Below the pieces are notes generated by a model. That model did no database searches. It was not told where the DNA came from and saw only the letters and a list, made by a program, of their open reading frames with translations. Of a stretch of DNA of 64,000 bases, positions 25,301-33,872 are shown in pieces (the first letter of the stretch is position 1; the number at the start of each line of letters is the position of its first letter). Origin of the DNA: Sphingomonas citri (GTDB taxonomy: Bacteria > Pseudomonadota > Alphaproteobacteria > Sphingomonadales > Sphingomonadaceae); contig NZ_JAHXZN010000003.1 in NCBI RefSeq assembly GCF_019429485.1, positions 310,001 to 374,000 on the forward strand, given 5' to 3'. Position numbers and translations under genes: made by a program.

Positions 25301-27832
25301 ATGAACGCGGCTTCGTCCCTCCATGCCAAGCGCGAGCGCGAGCGACTCGGGGCGCTCGCGCGGCTCCAGACCCTCGACACGCTGGCGGAGCCGATCTTCG
25401 AACGGGTCACGCGCGTCGCCGCGCTGGTGATGGGCGTGCCGTACAGCGCGGTGACGCTGCTCGACCAGCACCACGCGCGGTTCACGTCGCATTTCGGCCT
25501 CCCCTCGTGCGAGCTGCCGCGCGACGATTCGCTCTGCGCGCATACCCTGGCCTCGACCGAGCTGATGGAGGTGCTCGACCTCGCCGGGGATCCGCGCTTC
25601 GTCGATCACCCGATGGTGGCGGGGCATCCGGGGCTGCGCTTCTACGCCGGCGCCCCGCTGGTCACCTCGGACGGGCATCATCTCGGCTCGCTCAACGTGC
25701 TCGACTCGCGCCGCCGCGCGCGCCTGTCGCTCACCGAACGCGAGGCGCTGATCGCGCTCGCGCAGATCACGGTGGAGCTGATCGAGACGCGGTTGGCGCG
25801 GTCCGCCGGCGAGATCGCGCGGCAGATGGTGGAGAGCGCGCCGGTGGCGGTGCTGTACGCCGACATCACGGGGAAGATCATCTACGCCAACGCGCTCACC
25901 GCGGCGATGCTGGGGACGCACCCGCTCGAGCTGATCGGCCGGCCGGCGGAGTCGCTGCTGCCGCGCTGGCACGAGGAGGTGGCGACGCTCGCGCAGGATA
26001 CCGGCGCCAGCACGCATCACGCCAGCGAGGCGCGCCACGCCGCGGGGTGGACGATCCCGGTCGAGCTGACGCTGTCGAGCTGCAAGCTCGGCGAGCAGAT
26101 CGGCGGCTATGGCATCGTGATGCGCGACGAGAGCGCGCAGCGCGCACTGGAGCGCGAGAATGCCGAGGCGCACGCCTTCCTCGACACGATCATCGACCAT
26201 CTGCCCGCGATGCTGTTCGTCAAGGACAGCGCGACCGGGCGCTACCTGCTGACCAACCGCGCCGGCGAGGAGCTGATGGGGCGGCCGCGCGAGGAGATGA
26301 TCGGGCGCACCGCGCGCGAGCTCTATCCCGCGTGCGGCAGCGCCTATGAGGAGCAGGACCGCGCCGCGCTGGCGAGCCCCAGGTCGGAGCAGCGCTTCGA
26401 GAATGAGTTCACCCGCCCCGACGGGCGGCGCGTCAGCCTGCGCACCACGCGGATCGTGCTCGACGGCCCGGACCGGCCCGCGCAATATCTGCTCGGCCTG
26501 TCCGAGGACGTCACCGAGGTGCGCCGCGCCGAGGCGGAGATCCTGCGGCTGGCGCATTTCGATTCGCTCACCGGGCTGGTCAACCGCCACAGCTACGTCG
26601 ACCGGCTCAACGAGCTGATGGCGTCGGGCACCGAGCTGGCGCTGCTCGCGATCGATCTCGATCGCTTCAAGTCGGTCAACGACCAGTTCGGCCATGTCAC
26701 CGGCGACCTGGTGCTCGCCGCGGTGGGCGAGCGGCTCCAAGGGCTGATCGAGCCGACCGACCTGGTCGCGCGCGCCGGCGGCGACGAGTTCATCGTGCTG
26801 GTGATCGGCGACGCCCCCGCCGCGCGCGCGCGCGCCGTGGCGGAGGCGGTGGTCGCGGCGATGGCGCAGCCGTTCCCGACCCCGATGGGCACCGCGCATC
26901 TCGGCGCCAGTGTCGGCATCGTGCTGGCGCCGACCCATGCCGCCACCACCTCCGAGCTGCGCCACTGCGGCGACGTCGCGCTGTATCAGGCGAAGAGCAG
27001 CGGGCGCGGCGCGATCTGCTTCTACCACCCGTCGCTGGACGAGGCCGCGCGCGACCGTCGCGCGCTCGAGCTCGACCTGCGCGCGGCGATGGAGCGCGGC
27101 GAGATCACGCTGATGTACCAGCCGGTGCTCCGGGTCGACACCGGCGCGATGGCGAGCGCCGAGGCGCTGGCGCGCTGGACCCACCCGACGCGCGGCCCGA
27201 TCCGCCCCGACCTGTTCATCGCCATCGCCGAGGAGAGCGGGCTGATCGTCCCGCTCGGCCGCATGCTGCTGCGCCAGGCCTGCGTCGACGCCGCCAGCTG
27301 GCCCGATCACCTGGCGGTCGCGGTGAACCTCTCGCCGGTGCAGTTCCACGCCGGCGACGTCTACGACACGGTGATCGCGGCGCTGGCGGACAGCGGGCTG
27401 CCGCCGCACCGGCTCAAGCTGGAGGTGACCGAGAACGTCGTGATGCACGACGTCGAGCGCACCTTCGTCGAGCTGGAGCGGCTGCGCGCCGCCGGGATCA
27501 AGATCCTGATGGACGATTTCGGCACCGGCTATTCGTCGCTCAGCTATTTCGAGCGCTTCCCGTTCGACAAGGTAAAGATCGACCAGTCGTTCGTGCGCGG
27601 CCTCGACACGTCGCGCGCGGCGGGGGCGATCATCAAGGCGATCGTCGGCCTCGGCGAGGCGCTCGGCATGGCGATCGTGGCCGAGGGCGTGGAGACGTGC
27701 GCGCAGCGCGACGCGCTGGTGCTGGCGGGCTGTACGCACCTCCAGGGCTATCTGTTCAGCCGCCCGGTGAGCTCGGCCACCATCGCCGCGTTGGGGGCCG
27801 CCGGCCCCGGCGCGCGCTCGCTCGCCGCCTGA
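25301..27832 (+). CDS. GAF-PAS-PAS-GGDEF-EAL cyclic-di-GMP protein
   Basis: The 843-residue soluble protein has an N-terminal GAF domain (about 15-165; DDSLCAHTLAS, FYAGAPLVTSDGHHLGSLNV), two PAS domains (about 175-290 with ILYAD-like VLYADITGKIIYANA, and 295-415 with DTIIDHLPAMLFVKD and LGLSEDVTEVRRAE), a GGDEF domain with intact ARAGGDEF at about 493, and an EAL domain with intact AEALARW at about 621, plus DDFGTGYSSLSYF and KIDQSFVRG. Both catalytic signatures are intact, so it could make or break cyclic-di-GMP. An FNR-type box in its promoter and a LOV kinase upstream suggest input from oxygen and perhaps light. ATG 25301 is chosen; the frame runs further upstream without conservation. 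Confidence 0.95.
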   Translation: MNAASSLHAKRERERLGALARLQTLDTLAEPIFERVTRVAALVMGVPYSAVTLLDQHHARFTSHFGLPSCELPRDDSLCAHTLASTELMEVLDLAGDPRFVDHPMVAGHPGLRFYAGAPLVTSDGHHLGSLNVLDSRRRARLSLTEREALIALAQITVELIETRLARSAGEIARQMVESAPVAVLYADITGKIIYANALTAAMLGTHPLELIGRPAESLLPRWHEEVATLAQDTGASTHHASEARHAAGWTIPVELTLSSCKLGEQIGGYGIVMRDESAQRALERENAEAHAFLDTIIDHLPAMLFVKDSATGRYLLTNRAGEELMGRPREEMIGRTARELYPACGSAYEEQDRAALASPRSEQRFENEFTRPDGRRVSLRTTRIVLDGPDRPAQYLLGLSEDVTEVRRAEAEILRLAHFDSLTGLVNRHSYVDRLNELMASGTELALLAIDLDRFKSVNDQFGHVTGDLVLAAVGERLQGLIEPTDLVARAGGDEFIVLVIGDAPAARARAVAEAVVAAMAQPFPTPMGTAHLGASVGIVLAPTHAATTSELRHCGDVALYQAKSSGRGAICFYHPSLDEAARDRRALELDLRAAMERGEITLMYQPVLRVDTGAMASAEALARWTHPTRGPIRPDLFIAIAEESGLIVPLGRMLLRQACVDAASWPDHLAVAVNLSPVQFHAGDVYDTVIAALADSGLPPHRLKLEVTENVVMHDVERTFVELERLRAAGIKILMDDFGTGYSSLSYFERFPFDKVKIDQSFVRGLDTSRAAGAIIKAIVGLGEALGMAIVAEGVETCAQRDALVLAGCTHLQGYLFSRPVSSATIAALGAAGPGARSLAA

Positions 27833-27930
27833 GCCGCGCCGCTACATTTCGTCGAGCGCGCGACACGCCCGGTCGTGCCGCGCGCCTATGATGCCCTCAG
27901 GGCTCGCCGCGCGGCGGGAGGGGGGTGCGA

Positions 27931-28395
27931 GTGGACGAGTGGATCCGGCCGTGGCGGCTGTACGCGGACTTCGGCGGACGCGCGACGCGGCGCGACTATT
28001 GGTTCTTTCACCTCGGCGCGGCGGGCGTGCTGGTCGCGGTGGGCACCTTGTCGCGGCTGGTCGAGGATTCGCTCGCCTGGCTGATCGCGGCGCTGCGGCT
28101 GGGTGAGAGCAACGCCGCCGCGCTGCTGCTGTTCGCGGTCATGCTGATGCCGCTGCTGGCGGTGCCGATCCTGCTGGTGCCGAGTCTGGCGGTGAGTGCG
28201 CGCCGGCTGCGCGACCTCGGCCGCTCGCCGCGCTGGCTGCTGCTGCTGGCCGTGCCGTTCGGCGCCGTCGCGCTGCTCGCGCTGCTCGGGCTCGGCCGCG
28301 GGGTCGCGGCCGGCGTCGCAACATCGCCGCCCCCGCCGGTCGCGCTCGGCGCCGACGTCTACGAACTCGCCGAGCACGCGCGCCTTCCCGCCTGA
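27931..28395 (+). CDS. DUF805 membrane protein (first of a tandem pair)
   Basis: About 154 residues starting VDEWIRPWRLYADFGGRATR, the usual DUF805 opening in which an amphipathic start precedes [FY]xGRxxRxxYW (here RDYWFF). Three hydrophobic spans follow, with the conserved SARRLRDLGRSPRWLLLL element near residue 90. The end is shorter and Pro/Ala-rich where other members have another loop. GTG 27931 has a better-placed GGAG than GTG 27925, but either is possible. DUF805 proteins are inner-membrane proteins of unknown role. The next gene, 21 nt downstream, is a paralogue, so this is a local duplication. Confidence 0.85.
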   Translation: MDEWIRPWRLYADFGGRATRRDYWFFHLGAAGVLVAVGTLSRLVEDSLAWLIAALRLGESNAAALLLFAVMLMPLLAVPILLVPSLAVSARRLRDLGRSPRWLLLLAVPFGAVALLALLGLGRGVAAGVATSPPPPVALGADVYELAEHARLPA

Positions 28396-28416
28396 GTCAC
28401 GACGATGGAGGTTCCG

Positions 28417-28842
28417 ATGCTGCCCGCTTATGTCACACGACCCTTCCGGCTCTACGCGGTGTTCCGCGGGCGGTCGACGCGGCGCGAATATTGGTGCTTC
28501 GCGGCGGTGGCGCTGATGGGGATGCTGGTCGCTCTCGCCGTCGCCGAGGCGCTGGAGCGTGCGCTTCCCCTCGGCATCGCCACGAAGGACCTGATGGTGC
28601 TCCTTTACCTGCCCGTCGTGGTGGCGCTGGGCGTCCCCGGATTGGCGGTGAAGGTCCGCCGACTGCACGATATCGGCCTGTCGGGCTGGTGGCTGCTGAT
28701 CGGCTTCGTGCCGCTCGTCGGCGGTCTCATCGACCTGTTCTTCGGCCTCAAGCCCGGCGACGCCGGCGAGAACCGCTTCGGCGCCGATCCGCGCGCCACC
28801 GGGCCGGCCGCTGACGCACCCGCGGACGTGGCGGCGGGCTGA
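28417..28842 (+). CDS. DUF805 membrane protein (second of a tandem pair)
   Basis: The 141-residue paralogue begins MLPAYVTRPFRLYAVFRGRS with REYWCFAAVALMG, has three to four membrane spans, KVRRLHDIGLSGWWLL and the typical end FFGLKPGDAGENRFGADPR. It matches the DUF805 consensus better than its upstream copy, including the common 'G..G.N.FG.DP' tail. ATG 28417 is preceded by GGAGG at 28407-28411; an ATG at 28405 overlaps that site and is less likely. It is co-directional and only 21 nt after the first copy, so the two are probably co-transcribed. Confidence 0.9.
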   Translation: MLPAYVTRPFRLYAVFRGRSTRREYWCFAAVALMGMLVALAVAEALERALPLGIATKDLMVLLYLPVVVALGVPGLAVKVRRLHDIGLSGWWLLIGFVPLVGGLIDLFFGLKPGDAGENRFGADPRATGPAADAPADVAAG

Positions 28843-28900
28843 CCTCGGCCGCATGGCTACGCGAACCATCCTCTCCTGAGGAGATGCTCGCGAGACGCGT

Positions 28901-28996
28901 GTCATCCCGGGCTCGCTGCGGGATCGATCGCGCCGCGAGGGCCTAAGCCATTGCTTCTGCCGAGCTATGGATCCCGGCTCCAGGCCGGGATGACGG
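28901..28996. repeat. dispersed palindromic repeat (GTCATCCCGG type)
   Basis: Outer arms GTCATCCCGG and CCGGGATGAC bound the element, with inner GGGATCGATCG and GCTATGGATCCC. It belongs to the GTCATCC/GGATGAC family and occupies the space between the convergent DUF805 and aldo/keto reductase genes. Confidence 0.7.
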
Positions 28997-29069
28997 TGGG
29001 AGGCGCCAGCACAATGAGGCAACCATCCCCTGGCGGGCGAGGATCAGCTGGCCTCGCCGCGCCCCTCTC

Positions 29070-30020
29070 TCACGCCCCCGCGTCGGTGAGCCGCTCGAGC
29101 TGGTCGGGCGAGAGCGTCAGCGCGATCGCGCCGAGCAGCTCCTCGATTTGTCGCGCCGAGGTGGCACTCGCGATCGGCGCGGTGACGCCCGGCTGTGCGA
29201 TCAGCCATGCCAGCGCGACCTGCGCCAAGGTCGCGCCGGTCTCCTCCGCGACCGAGTCGAGCGCGGCCAGCACCGTGGCGCCCTTGCCCTCGAGCAGCTC
29301 GCCCATCTTCGCCCCGCGCACGCTCTGGGAGAGGTCGTCGCGCGTGCGGTACTTGCCGGTGAGGAAGCCCGAGGCGAGGCCGTAATAGGGCACCACCCCG
29401 ATATTCTCGGTGACGCAATAATCCTGCAGCTCGCCCTCGAACTTGTGGCGGCTGACGAGATTATACTCGGGCTGGAGCACCTGATAGTGCGGCAGCCCGG
29501 CGGCGCGCGCGCCTTCCACCGCCGATTTCAGCCGGGCGGCGTGGAAGTTGGAGGCGCCGAGCACGCGCACCTTGCCCGCCTCGACCAGCCGGGCGAACGC
29601 CTCGGCGACCGCCTCCTGCGGCTGCGCCTCGTCGTCGCGATGCGCGAAATAGAGGTCGATCCGGTCGGTGCCGAGCCGCCGCAGCGATGCCTCGCACGCC
29701 GCCGCGATCCGCGACGGCGCCAGCGCCTCGCCGCCCTCGCCGGGCAGCATGCCGACCTTGGTGGCGATCAGCACGTGGTCGCGCTGGCCGCTGGCGCGAA
29801 GCCACTCGCCGATGATCGTCTCGGACTCACCGCCGCGATGGCCGTCGACCCAGGCGGAATAGACGTCGGCGGTATCGATCATCGTGCCCCCGCCCGCGAC
29901 GAAGGCGTCGAGCACCGCGAAGCTGGCAGCGCGATCGGCGGTCCAGCCGAACACGTTGCCGCCCAGCACCAGCGGCGCGATCTTGAGGTCGGAGGCGCCG
30001 AGGCGGCGGAGGTCGGTCAT
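29070..30020 (-). CDS. aldo/keto reductase
   Basis: The 316-residue NADPH-dependent oxidoreductase has the AKR tetrad elements MIDTADVYSAW (Asp and Tyr), LIATKVG (Lys) and IDLYFAHRDD (His). Further blocks are VRVLGASNFHAARL, EYNLVSR, GVVPYYGLASGFLTGKYR and LAWLIAQPGVTAPI with the cofactor-binding IASATSARQIEE. It resembles the bacterial YajO/potassium-channel-beta-like AKR group acting on aldehydes or ketones; the substrate is unknown. It starts at ATG 30020 (MTDLRRLGASDLKIAP); the open frame continues upstream without conservation. A small lipoprotein gene lies 67 nt upstream in the same direction. Confidence 0.92.
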   Translation of the reverse strand: MTDLRRLGASDLKIAPLVLGGNVFGWTADRAASFAVLDAFVAGGGTMIDTADVYSAWVDGHRGGESETIIGEWLRASGQRDHVLIATKVGMLPGEGGEALAPSRIAAACEASLRRLGTDRIDLYFAHRDDEAQPQEAVAEAFARLVEAGKVRVLGASNFHAARLKSAVEGARAAGLPHYQVLQPEYNLVSRHKFEGELQDYCVTENIGVVPYYGLASGFLTGKYRTRDDLSQSVRGAKMGELLEGKGATVLAALDSVAEETGATLAQVALAWLIAQPGVTAPIASATSARQIEELLGAIALTLSPDQLERLTDAGA

Positions 30021-30087
30021 GCGGTCGTCCCGGGCGGGTGATCGCCGCCGCGCGCGACGGGCGCGGCGGCGACGGGGTCGGTCAGGC

Positions 30088-30414
30088 TCAGTTGTCGCGC
30101 AGCTTCTCGCCCGCGCGCACCATCGCGTTGCCGGTCGCGTCGGCGGCGCGGTCGCCGGTGTTGCTGAGCGCGTCGCCGGTGCGATCGCCCGCGTTGCGGA
30201 GCGCCGCGCCGGTGCGGTCGAGGCTGTTCTCGGCCGAGTTGAGCGCACGGTCGGTGGCGGCATCGACGTCGTCGACCGCGTTCGAGGTGGTGGCGGCGGT
30301 GTCGGCGGCCATCGTGTTCGCCGCCGCGGCGGACTGGTCCTGCGCCTTCTCGCTGCAGGCCGCGAGGCCCAGCGCGGTGGTGGCGGCGAGGGCGGCGATC
30401 AGCGTGCGCTTCAT
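30088..30414 (-). CDS. small lipoprotein with heptad-like repeats
   Basis: A 108-residue exported protein with the signal MKRTLIAALAATTALGLAAC and a lipobox LAAC, then an Ala/Asp/Asn/Thr-rich body. The body contains 11-residue-like repeats: DRTGAALRNAG, DRTGDALSNTG, DRAADATGNAM. These resemble the LEA-like/YtxH-type repeats of stress-protective proteins and predict an amphipathic helix in the periplasm. ATG 30420, two codons earlier, is an equally possible start. No function is known. It may share a transcript with the aldo/keto reductase gene. Confidence 0.75.
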   Translation of the reverse strand: MKRTLIAALAATTALGLAACSEKAQDQSAAAANTMAADTAATTSNAVDDVDAATDRALNSAENSLDRTGAALRNAGDRTGDALSNTGDRAADATGNAMVRAGEKLRDN

Positions 30415-30530
30415 GGACATGATTCCCCTGTCGTTACGCCGGCACAATAGCCGGGGATGGGGCGCGAACGCGGCAGCGGGGGGAAAGGGTCCAAGGGCGC
30501 GGGTCCAAGCGAAGGGATGGGACGCTGCTC

Positions 30531-30687
30531 CCTCCCCTTCAGGAGCACGGGGTCGGCCATGCCCCCGGCATGGCCTGAACAGCGCGGGGCGCTGTTCACC
30601 CCGAGCTGGCCGGGGTGGGGCCTGTCCACGAGCGCGGCGTTCGCGGAGAGCCCCCACCCCCAACCCCTCCCCTGAAGGGGAGGGGAG
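30531..30687. repeat. dispersed palindromic repeat (CTCCCCTT family) with internal paired hairpins
   Basis: Outer arms CCTCCCCTTCAGG and CCCCTCCCCTGAAGGGGAGG pair. Inside are two adjacent perfect hairpins: stem GGCCATGCC/GGCATGGCC with loop CCC (30555-30575), one T, then stem GAACAGCGC/GCGCTGTTC with loop GGG (30577-30597). The copy at 33873-34038 has the same geometry with different stems. Confidence 0.8.
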
Positions 30688-30730
30688 ATGAACCCCCGAA
30701 CCTCCGTTTCCCCATCCCGCCATCCATCGT

Positions 30731-30759
30731 TTGACCTCATATAAAGATATCTTTATATC
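30731..30759 (+). promoter_or_regulatory. promoter and 20-bp palindromic operator of the methionine operon
   Basis: TTGACC (30731-30736) and TATATC (30754-30759) are spaced 17 bp. The perfect palindrome ATATAAAGATATCTTTATAT (30739-30758) fills the spacer and covers most of the -10. It lies 11 nt before the ATG of an ArsR-type regulator, which most likely binds it. From memory, SahR sites in proteobacteria are AT-rich palindromes of this kind. Confidence 0.8.
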
Positions 30760-30769
30760 TGCTCGCCGG

Positions 30770-31720
30770 ATGAAACACGCCCTCGCCATCTTCAGCGCGC
30801 TCGCCGACCCGTCGCGGCTGCGCATCGTCGCGCTGCTCGGCGCGATGGAGCTGTCGGTCGGCGAGCTGGCGCAGGTGCTGGGGCAGAGCCAGCCGCGCGT
30901 GTCGCGCCACGTCAAGATCCTGTGCGACGCCGGTCTGGCCGAGCGGCGCAAGGAGGGCAGCTGGGTGTTCGTCGCGCTCGGCGACCGCGCGCGGCTCGCG
31001 CCCGTGCTCGCCGCGCTCGACTCGCTCGGCGTCACCGAGGAGGCCGCGGCGGATCTCGCGCGGCTGGCGGCGGTGCGCGCCGACCGCGCCGCCGCGGCGG
31101 CGGGCTGGTTCGAGGCCAACGCCGCCGAGTGGGACGCGATCCGCTCGCTCCACGTCGCCGAGGAGCAGGTCGAGGCGGCGATGCGCGACGTGCTCGCCGA
31201 CGCGCCGCTCGGCCGGCTGATCGACATCGGCACCGGCACCGGGCGGATGATCGAGCTGTTCGCGCCCGCCGCCACGCACGCGCTCGGCATCGACAAGAGC
31301 AGCGAGATGCTGCGGCTGGCGCGCGCCAAGCTGGGCGAGCAGGGGCTCGCCAACGCCGAGCTGCGCCAGGCCGATCTGTACGCGCTGCCGCTCGGCGACG
31401 GCGCGGCGGACGTCGCGATCCTGCACCACGTGCTGCATTTCGCGCAGCAGCCCGGCGCCGCGATCGCCGAGGCGGCGCGCGTGCTGGCGACGGGCGGGCG
31501 GCTGCTGATCGCGGACTTCGCGCCGCATGACCGCGAGGAGCTGCGCGCGCGCGACGCGCACACGCGGCTGGGCTTCGCCGACGCGCAGATCGAGCGCTGG
31601 TTCGCCGCCGCCGGGCTGCTGCCGGCGCGGACCGAGACGCTCGAGGGCGGCGAACTGACGGTGAAATTGTGGCTCGGCCGGAAGGCCGGCGAGCCGTGGC
31701 GAGAGGTGAAGGCGGCATGA
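30770..31720 (+). CDS. sahR: ArsR-family regulator fused to SAM/SAH-binding methyltransferase-like domain (SahR type)
   Basis: The 316-residue protein has an ArsR helix-turn-helix (residues 1-95: IFSALADPSRLRIVALL, LAQVLGQSQPRVSRHVKIL, RKEGSWVFVAL) and a class I methyltransferase fold (about 135-300: LIDIGTGTGRMIELFA, ALGIDKSSEMLRLARAKL, ILHHVLHFAQQPGAAIAEAARVL). In proteobacteria this architecture is SahR, which senses S-adenosylhomocysteine and represses methionine-cycle genes. The neighbours metF and metH fit exactly. It begins at ATG 30770, 11 nt after a 20-bp palindrome inside its promoter, so autorepression is likely. Its stop overlaps the metF start (ATGA). The symbol rests on architecture and context. 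Confidence 0.85.
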   Translation: MKHALAIFSALADPSRLRIVALLGAMELSVGELAQVLGQSQPRVSRHVKILCDAGLAERRKEGSWVFVALGDRARLAPVLAALDSLGVTEEAAADLARLAAVRADRAAAAAGWFEANAAEWDAIRSLHVAEEQVEAAMRDVLADAPLGRLIDIGTGTGRMIELFAPAATHALGIDKSSEMLRLARAKLGEQGLANAELRQADLYALPLGDGAADVAILHHVLHFAQQPGAAIAEAARVLATGGRLLIADFAPHDREELRARDAHTRLGFADAQIERWFAAAGLLPARTETLEGGELTVKLWLGRKAGEPWREVKAA

Positions 31721-32658
31721 CATTCTCGGTCAACCAGCTCGAGGAAGCGCGCCGCGCGCTGGACGCGCCGCTCTACGCCGACGTCGGCGGCGACGTGGAC
31801 GTCAGCTTCGAGTTCTCGCCGCCCAAGAGCGAGAAGTCGGAAGAGACCTTGTGGCAGTCGATCGAGACGCTCTGCCCGCTCGGCCCGCGCTTCCTCTCGG
31901 TCACCTATGGCGCGGGCGGGTCGACGCGCGATCGCACCCACGCCACCGTCGCGCGGATCGCGCGCGAGACAGCGGTGCCCGCCGCGGCGCATCTCACCTG
32001 CGTCGAGGCGACGCGCGAGGAGATCGACGCGGTGGCGCAGGAATATTGGGCCGCGGGGGTGCGCCACATCGTCGCGCTGCGCGGCGACCCGCCCGCGGGC
32101 GCGGCGGACTATGCGCCGCATCCCGGCGGCTATGAGAATGCCGCCGCGCTGGTGGCGGGGCTGCGCCGGCTGCACCCGTTCGAGATCTCGGTGGCGGCCT
32201 ATCCCGAGTGCCACCCCAGCTCGGCCGATCTGGCGGGCGACCTCGACAATCTCAAGCGCAAGCTCGACGCCGGCGCCAACCGCGCGATCACGCAGTTCTT
32301 CTTCGAGGCGGAGACCTTCTTCCGCTACCGCGACGCGGCGGCGGCGGCAGGGATCACGGCCGAGATCGTCCCCGGCATCATGCCGATCGGCAGCTTCGCG
32401 GGCGTGCAGCGGATGGCGGCGATGTGCCGCACCGACGTGCCGGGCTGGCTGGTGCGGCTGTTCGAGGGGCTCGACGATCTGCCCGCCGCGCGCCAGCTGG
32501 TGGCGGCGACGGTGGCGGCCGAACTGTGCCGCAAGCTCTACGCCGGCGGGGTGAAGCAGCTCCACTTCTACACGATGAACAAGGCCGAGCTGAGCTACGC
32601 GATCTGCCACCTGCTGGGGGTGCGGGCGGCACCGCGGCGAGCGGCAGCGGCGGCGTGA
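31717..32658 (+). CDS. metF: 5,10-methylenetetrahydrofolate reductase
   Basis: MetF reduces methylene-THF to methyl-THF, the methyl donor for methionine synthase. The 313-residue flavoprotein has DVSFEFSPPKSEKSEETLW (catalytic Glu region), PRFLSVTYGAGGSTRDRTHA, AAHLTCVEATREEID, VRHIVALRGDPPAGA, VAAYPECHPSS, ITQFFFEAETFFRYRD and VPGIMPIGSFAGVQRM; all expected blocks are present. Start ATG 31717 overlaps the regulator's stop, so the two are coupled. The two halves of metH follow, separated by palindromic repeats. Predicted repression is by the SahR-type protein in the same operon. Confidence 0.96.
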   Translation: MTFSVNQLEEARRALDAPLYADVGGDVDVSFEFSPPKSEKSEETLWQSIETLCPLGPRFLSVTYGAGGSTRDRTHATVARIARETAVPAAAHLTCVEATREEIDAVAQEYWAAGVRHIVALRGDPPAGAADYAPHPGGYENAAALVAGLRRLHPFEISVAAYPECHPSSADLAGDLDNLKRKLDAGANRAITQFFFEAETFFRYRDAAAAAGITAEIVPGIMPIGSFAGVQRMAAMCRTDVPGWLVRLFEGLDDLPAARQLVAATVAAELCRKLYAGGVKQLHFYTMNKAELSYAICHLLGVRAAPRRAAAAA

Positions 32659-32682
32659 GCGCAGCGCGGGCCGGCCTCTCAC

Positions 32683-32777
32683 CCGTCATCCCGGCGCAGG
32701 CCGGGATCCGTGGTGCCGCGCGCGCCACGGCCACGGTGCACGCGGCCCGCTCGACCCCGGCCTTCGCCGGGGTGACG
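32683..32777. repeat. dispersed palindromic repeat between metF and metH (CCGTCATCCCGG type)
   Basis: Outer arms CCGTCATCCCGG and CCGGGGTGACGG bound the element. Inner pairs include GCCGGGATC and GACCCCGGC-like segments. It belongs to the GTCATCC family and lies inside an apparent operon, so it would be transcribed and folded in the mRNA. Confidence 0.7.
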
Positions 32778-32815
32778 GATGCTCTGTAAACGATGACGAC
32801 CGGCAGGACCTTATC

Positions 32816-33862
32816 ATGACCCCACGTGACACCTTCCTCGCCGAGGCGGCGAAGCGGATCCTGATCACCGACGGCGCCTTCGGCACCGAGATCCAGAACT
32901 GGAAGCTCTCCGAGGCGGACTATGCCGGTGCGCTGACGCTGGGCCACGACCAGAAGGGCAACAACGACATCCTCGCGCTGACCAAGCCCGAGGTTCCCGA
33001 GTCGATCCACCGCGCCTATTTCGAGGCGGGGGCGGACATCGCCGAGACCAACACCTTCTCCGCCAACCGCATCAGCCAGGCCGACTACGGCGCCGAGGGG
33101 CTGGTGCGCGAGATCAACGTCGAGAGCGCGCGCCTCGCCCGCCGCCTCGCCGACGAGTTCCAGGCGAAGGACGGGCGCCCGCGCTTCGTCGCCGGCGCGA
33201 TCGGGCCGACCAACAAGACGCTGTCGCTCAGCCCCGACGTCAACGATCCCGGCTACCGCGAGATCGACTTCGATTACCTCAAGGACGTCTATCGCGAGCA
33301 GATCGACGCGCTGGTCGAGGGCGGCGCCGACTTCGTGCTGATCGAGACGGTGTTCGACACGCTCAACGCCAAGGCCGGGGTGATGGCGGCGATCGAGGCG
33401 GGCGAGGCGCTCGGGCGCGACCTGCCGATCATGCTGTCGATGACGCTGACCGATCTCTCCGGGCGCAACCTCTCGGGGCATACGGTGGAGGCGTTCTGGC
33501 ACGCGATCCGCCATGCCAGGCCGCTGACGATCGGGCTCAACTGCTCGTTCGGCGCGGAGCAGCTGCGCCCGCACGTGCGCACGCTGAGCGCGATCTGCGA
33601 CACGCTGATCATGGTCTATCCCAACGCCGGCCTGCCCAACGAGCTCGGCGCCTATGACGAGGCGCCCGCGACCACCGCGGGGCTGGTGGCGGAATGGGCC
33701 GAGGCGGGGCAGGTCAACGTGCTGGGCGGCTGCTGCGGCTCGACCCCGGCGCATATCGCCGCCATCGCCGAGCGCGTCCGCGGCGTCGCCCCGCGCGCGA
33801 TCCCCGCGCCGCCGGTGCAGACGCGGCTCGCCGGGCTGGAGCCGTTCACCATGGCAGCGTGA
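32816..33862 (+). CDS. methionine synthase, homocysteine-binding half (split MetH part 1)
   Basis: This 348-residue protein equals the N-terminal zinc domain of cobalamin-dependent methionine synthase: LITDGAFGTEIQ, DILALTKPEVPESIHRAYFE, GADIAETNTFSANRIS, VAGAIGPTNKTLSLSPDV, FVLIETVFDTLNAKA, LSMTLTDLSGRNLSGHT. Zinc ligands are C243 (GLNCSFG) and C306/C307 (GGCCGST). It activates homocysteine for methyl transfer from the folate/B12 half encoded next. Full-length MetH has both on one chain; here they are two genes 191 nt apart, with a repeat between them. This split form is common in sphingomonads. ATG 32816 follows AGGACCTTATC. Confidence 0.93.
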   Translation: MTPRDTFLAEAAKRILITDGAFGTEIQNWKLSEADYAGALTLGHDQKGNNDILALTKPEVPESIHRAYFEAGADIAETNTFSANRISQADYGAEGLVREINVESARLARRLADEFQAKDGRPRFVAGAIGPTNKTLSLSPDVNDPGYREIDFDYLKDVYREQIDALVEGGADFVLIETVFDTLNAKAGVMAAIEAGEALGRDLPIMLSMTLTDLSGRNLSGHTVEAFWHAIRHARPLTIGLNCSFGAEQLRPHVRTLSAICDTLIMVYPNAGLPNELGAYDEAPATTAGLVAEWAEAGQVNVLGGCCGSTPAHIAAIAERVRGVAPRAIPAPPVQTRLAGLEPFTMAA

Positions 33863-33872
33863 CGTACGGCGC

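Noticed and set aside
27925..28842. The two DUF805 genes as one gene broken by a frameshift
   Set aside because: Each has its own N-terminal motif, membrane spans and start with ribosome site, so they are a tandem pair.
30531..30687. Palindromic repeats taken as simple rho-independent terminators
   Set aside because: They are 75-165 bp long, occur in several related copies, have no T-run, and some lie inside an operon. A role in termination is possible but they are repeat elements first.
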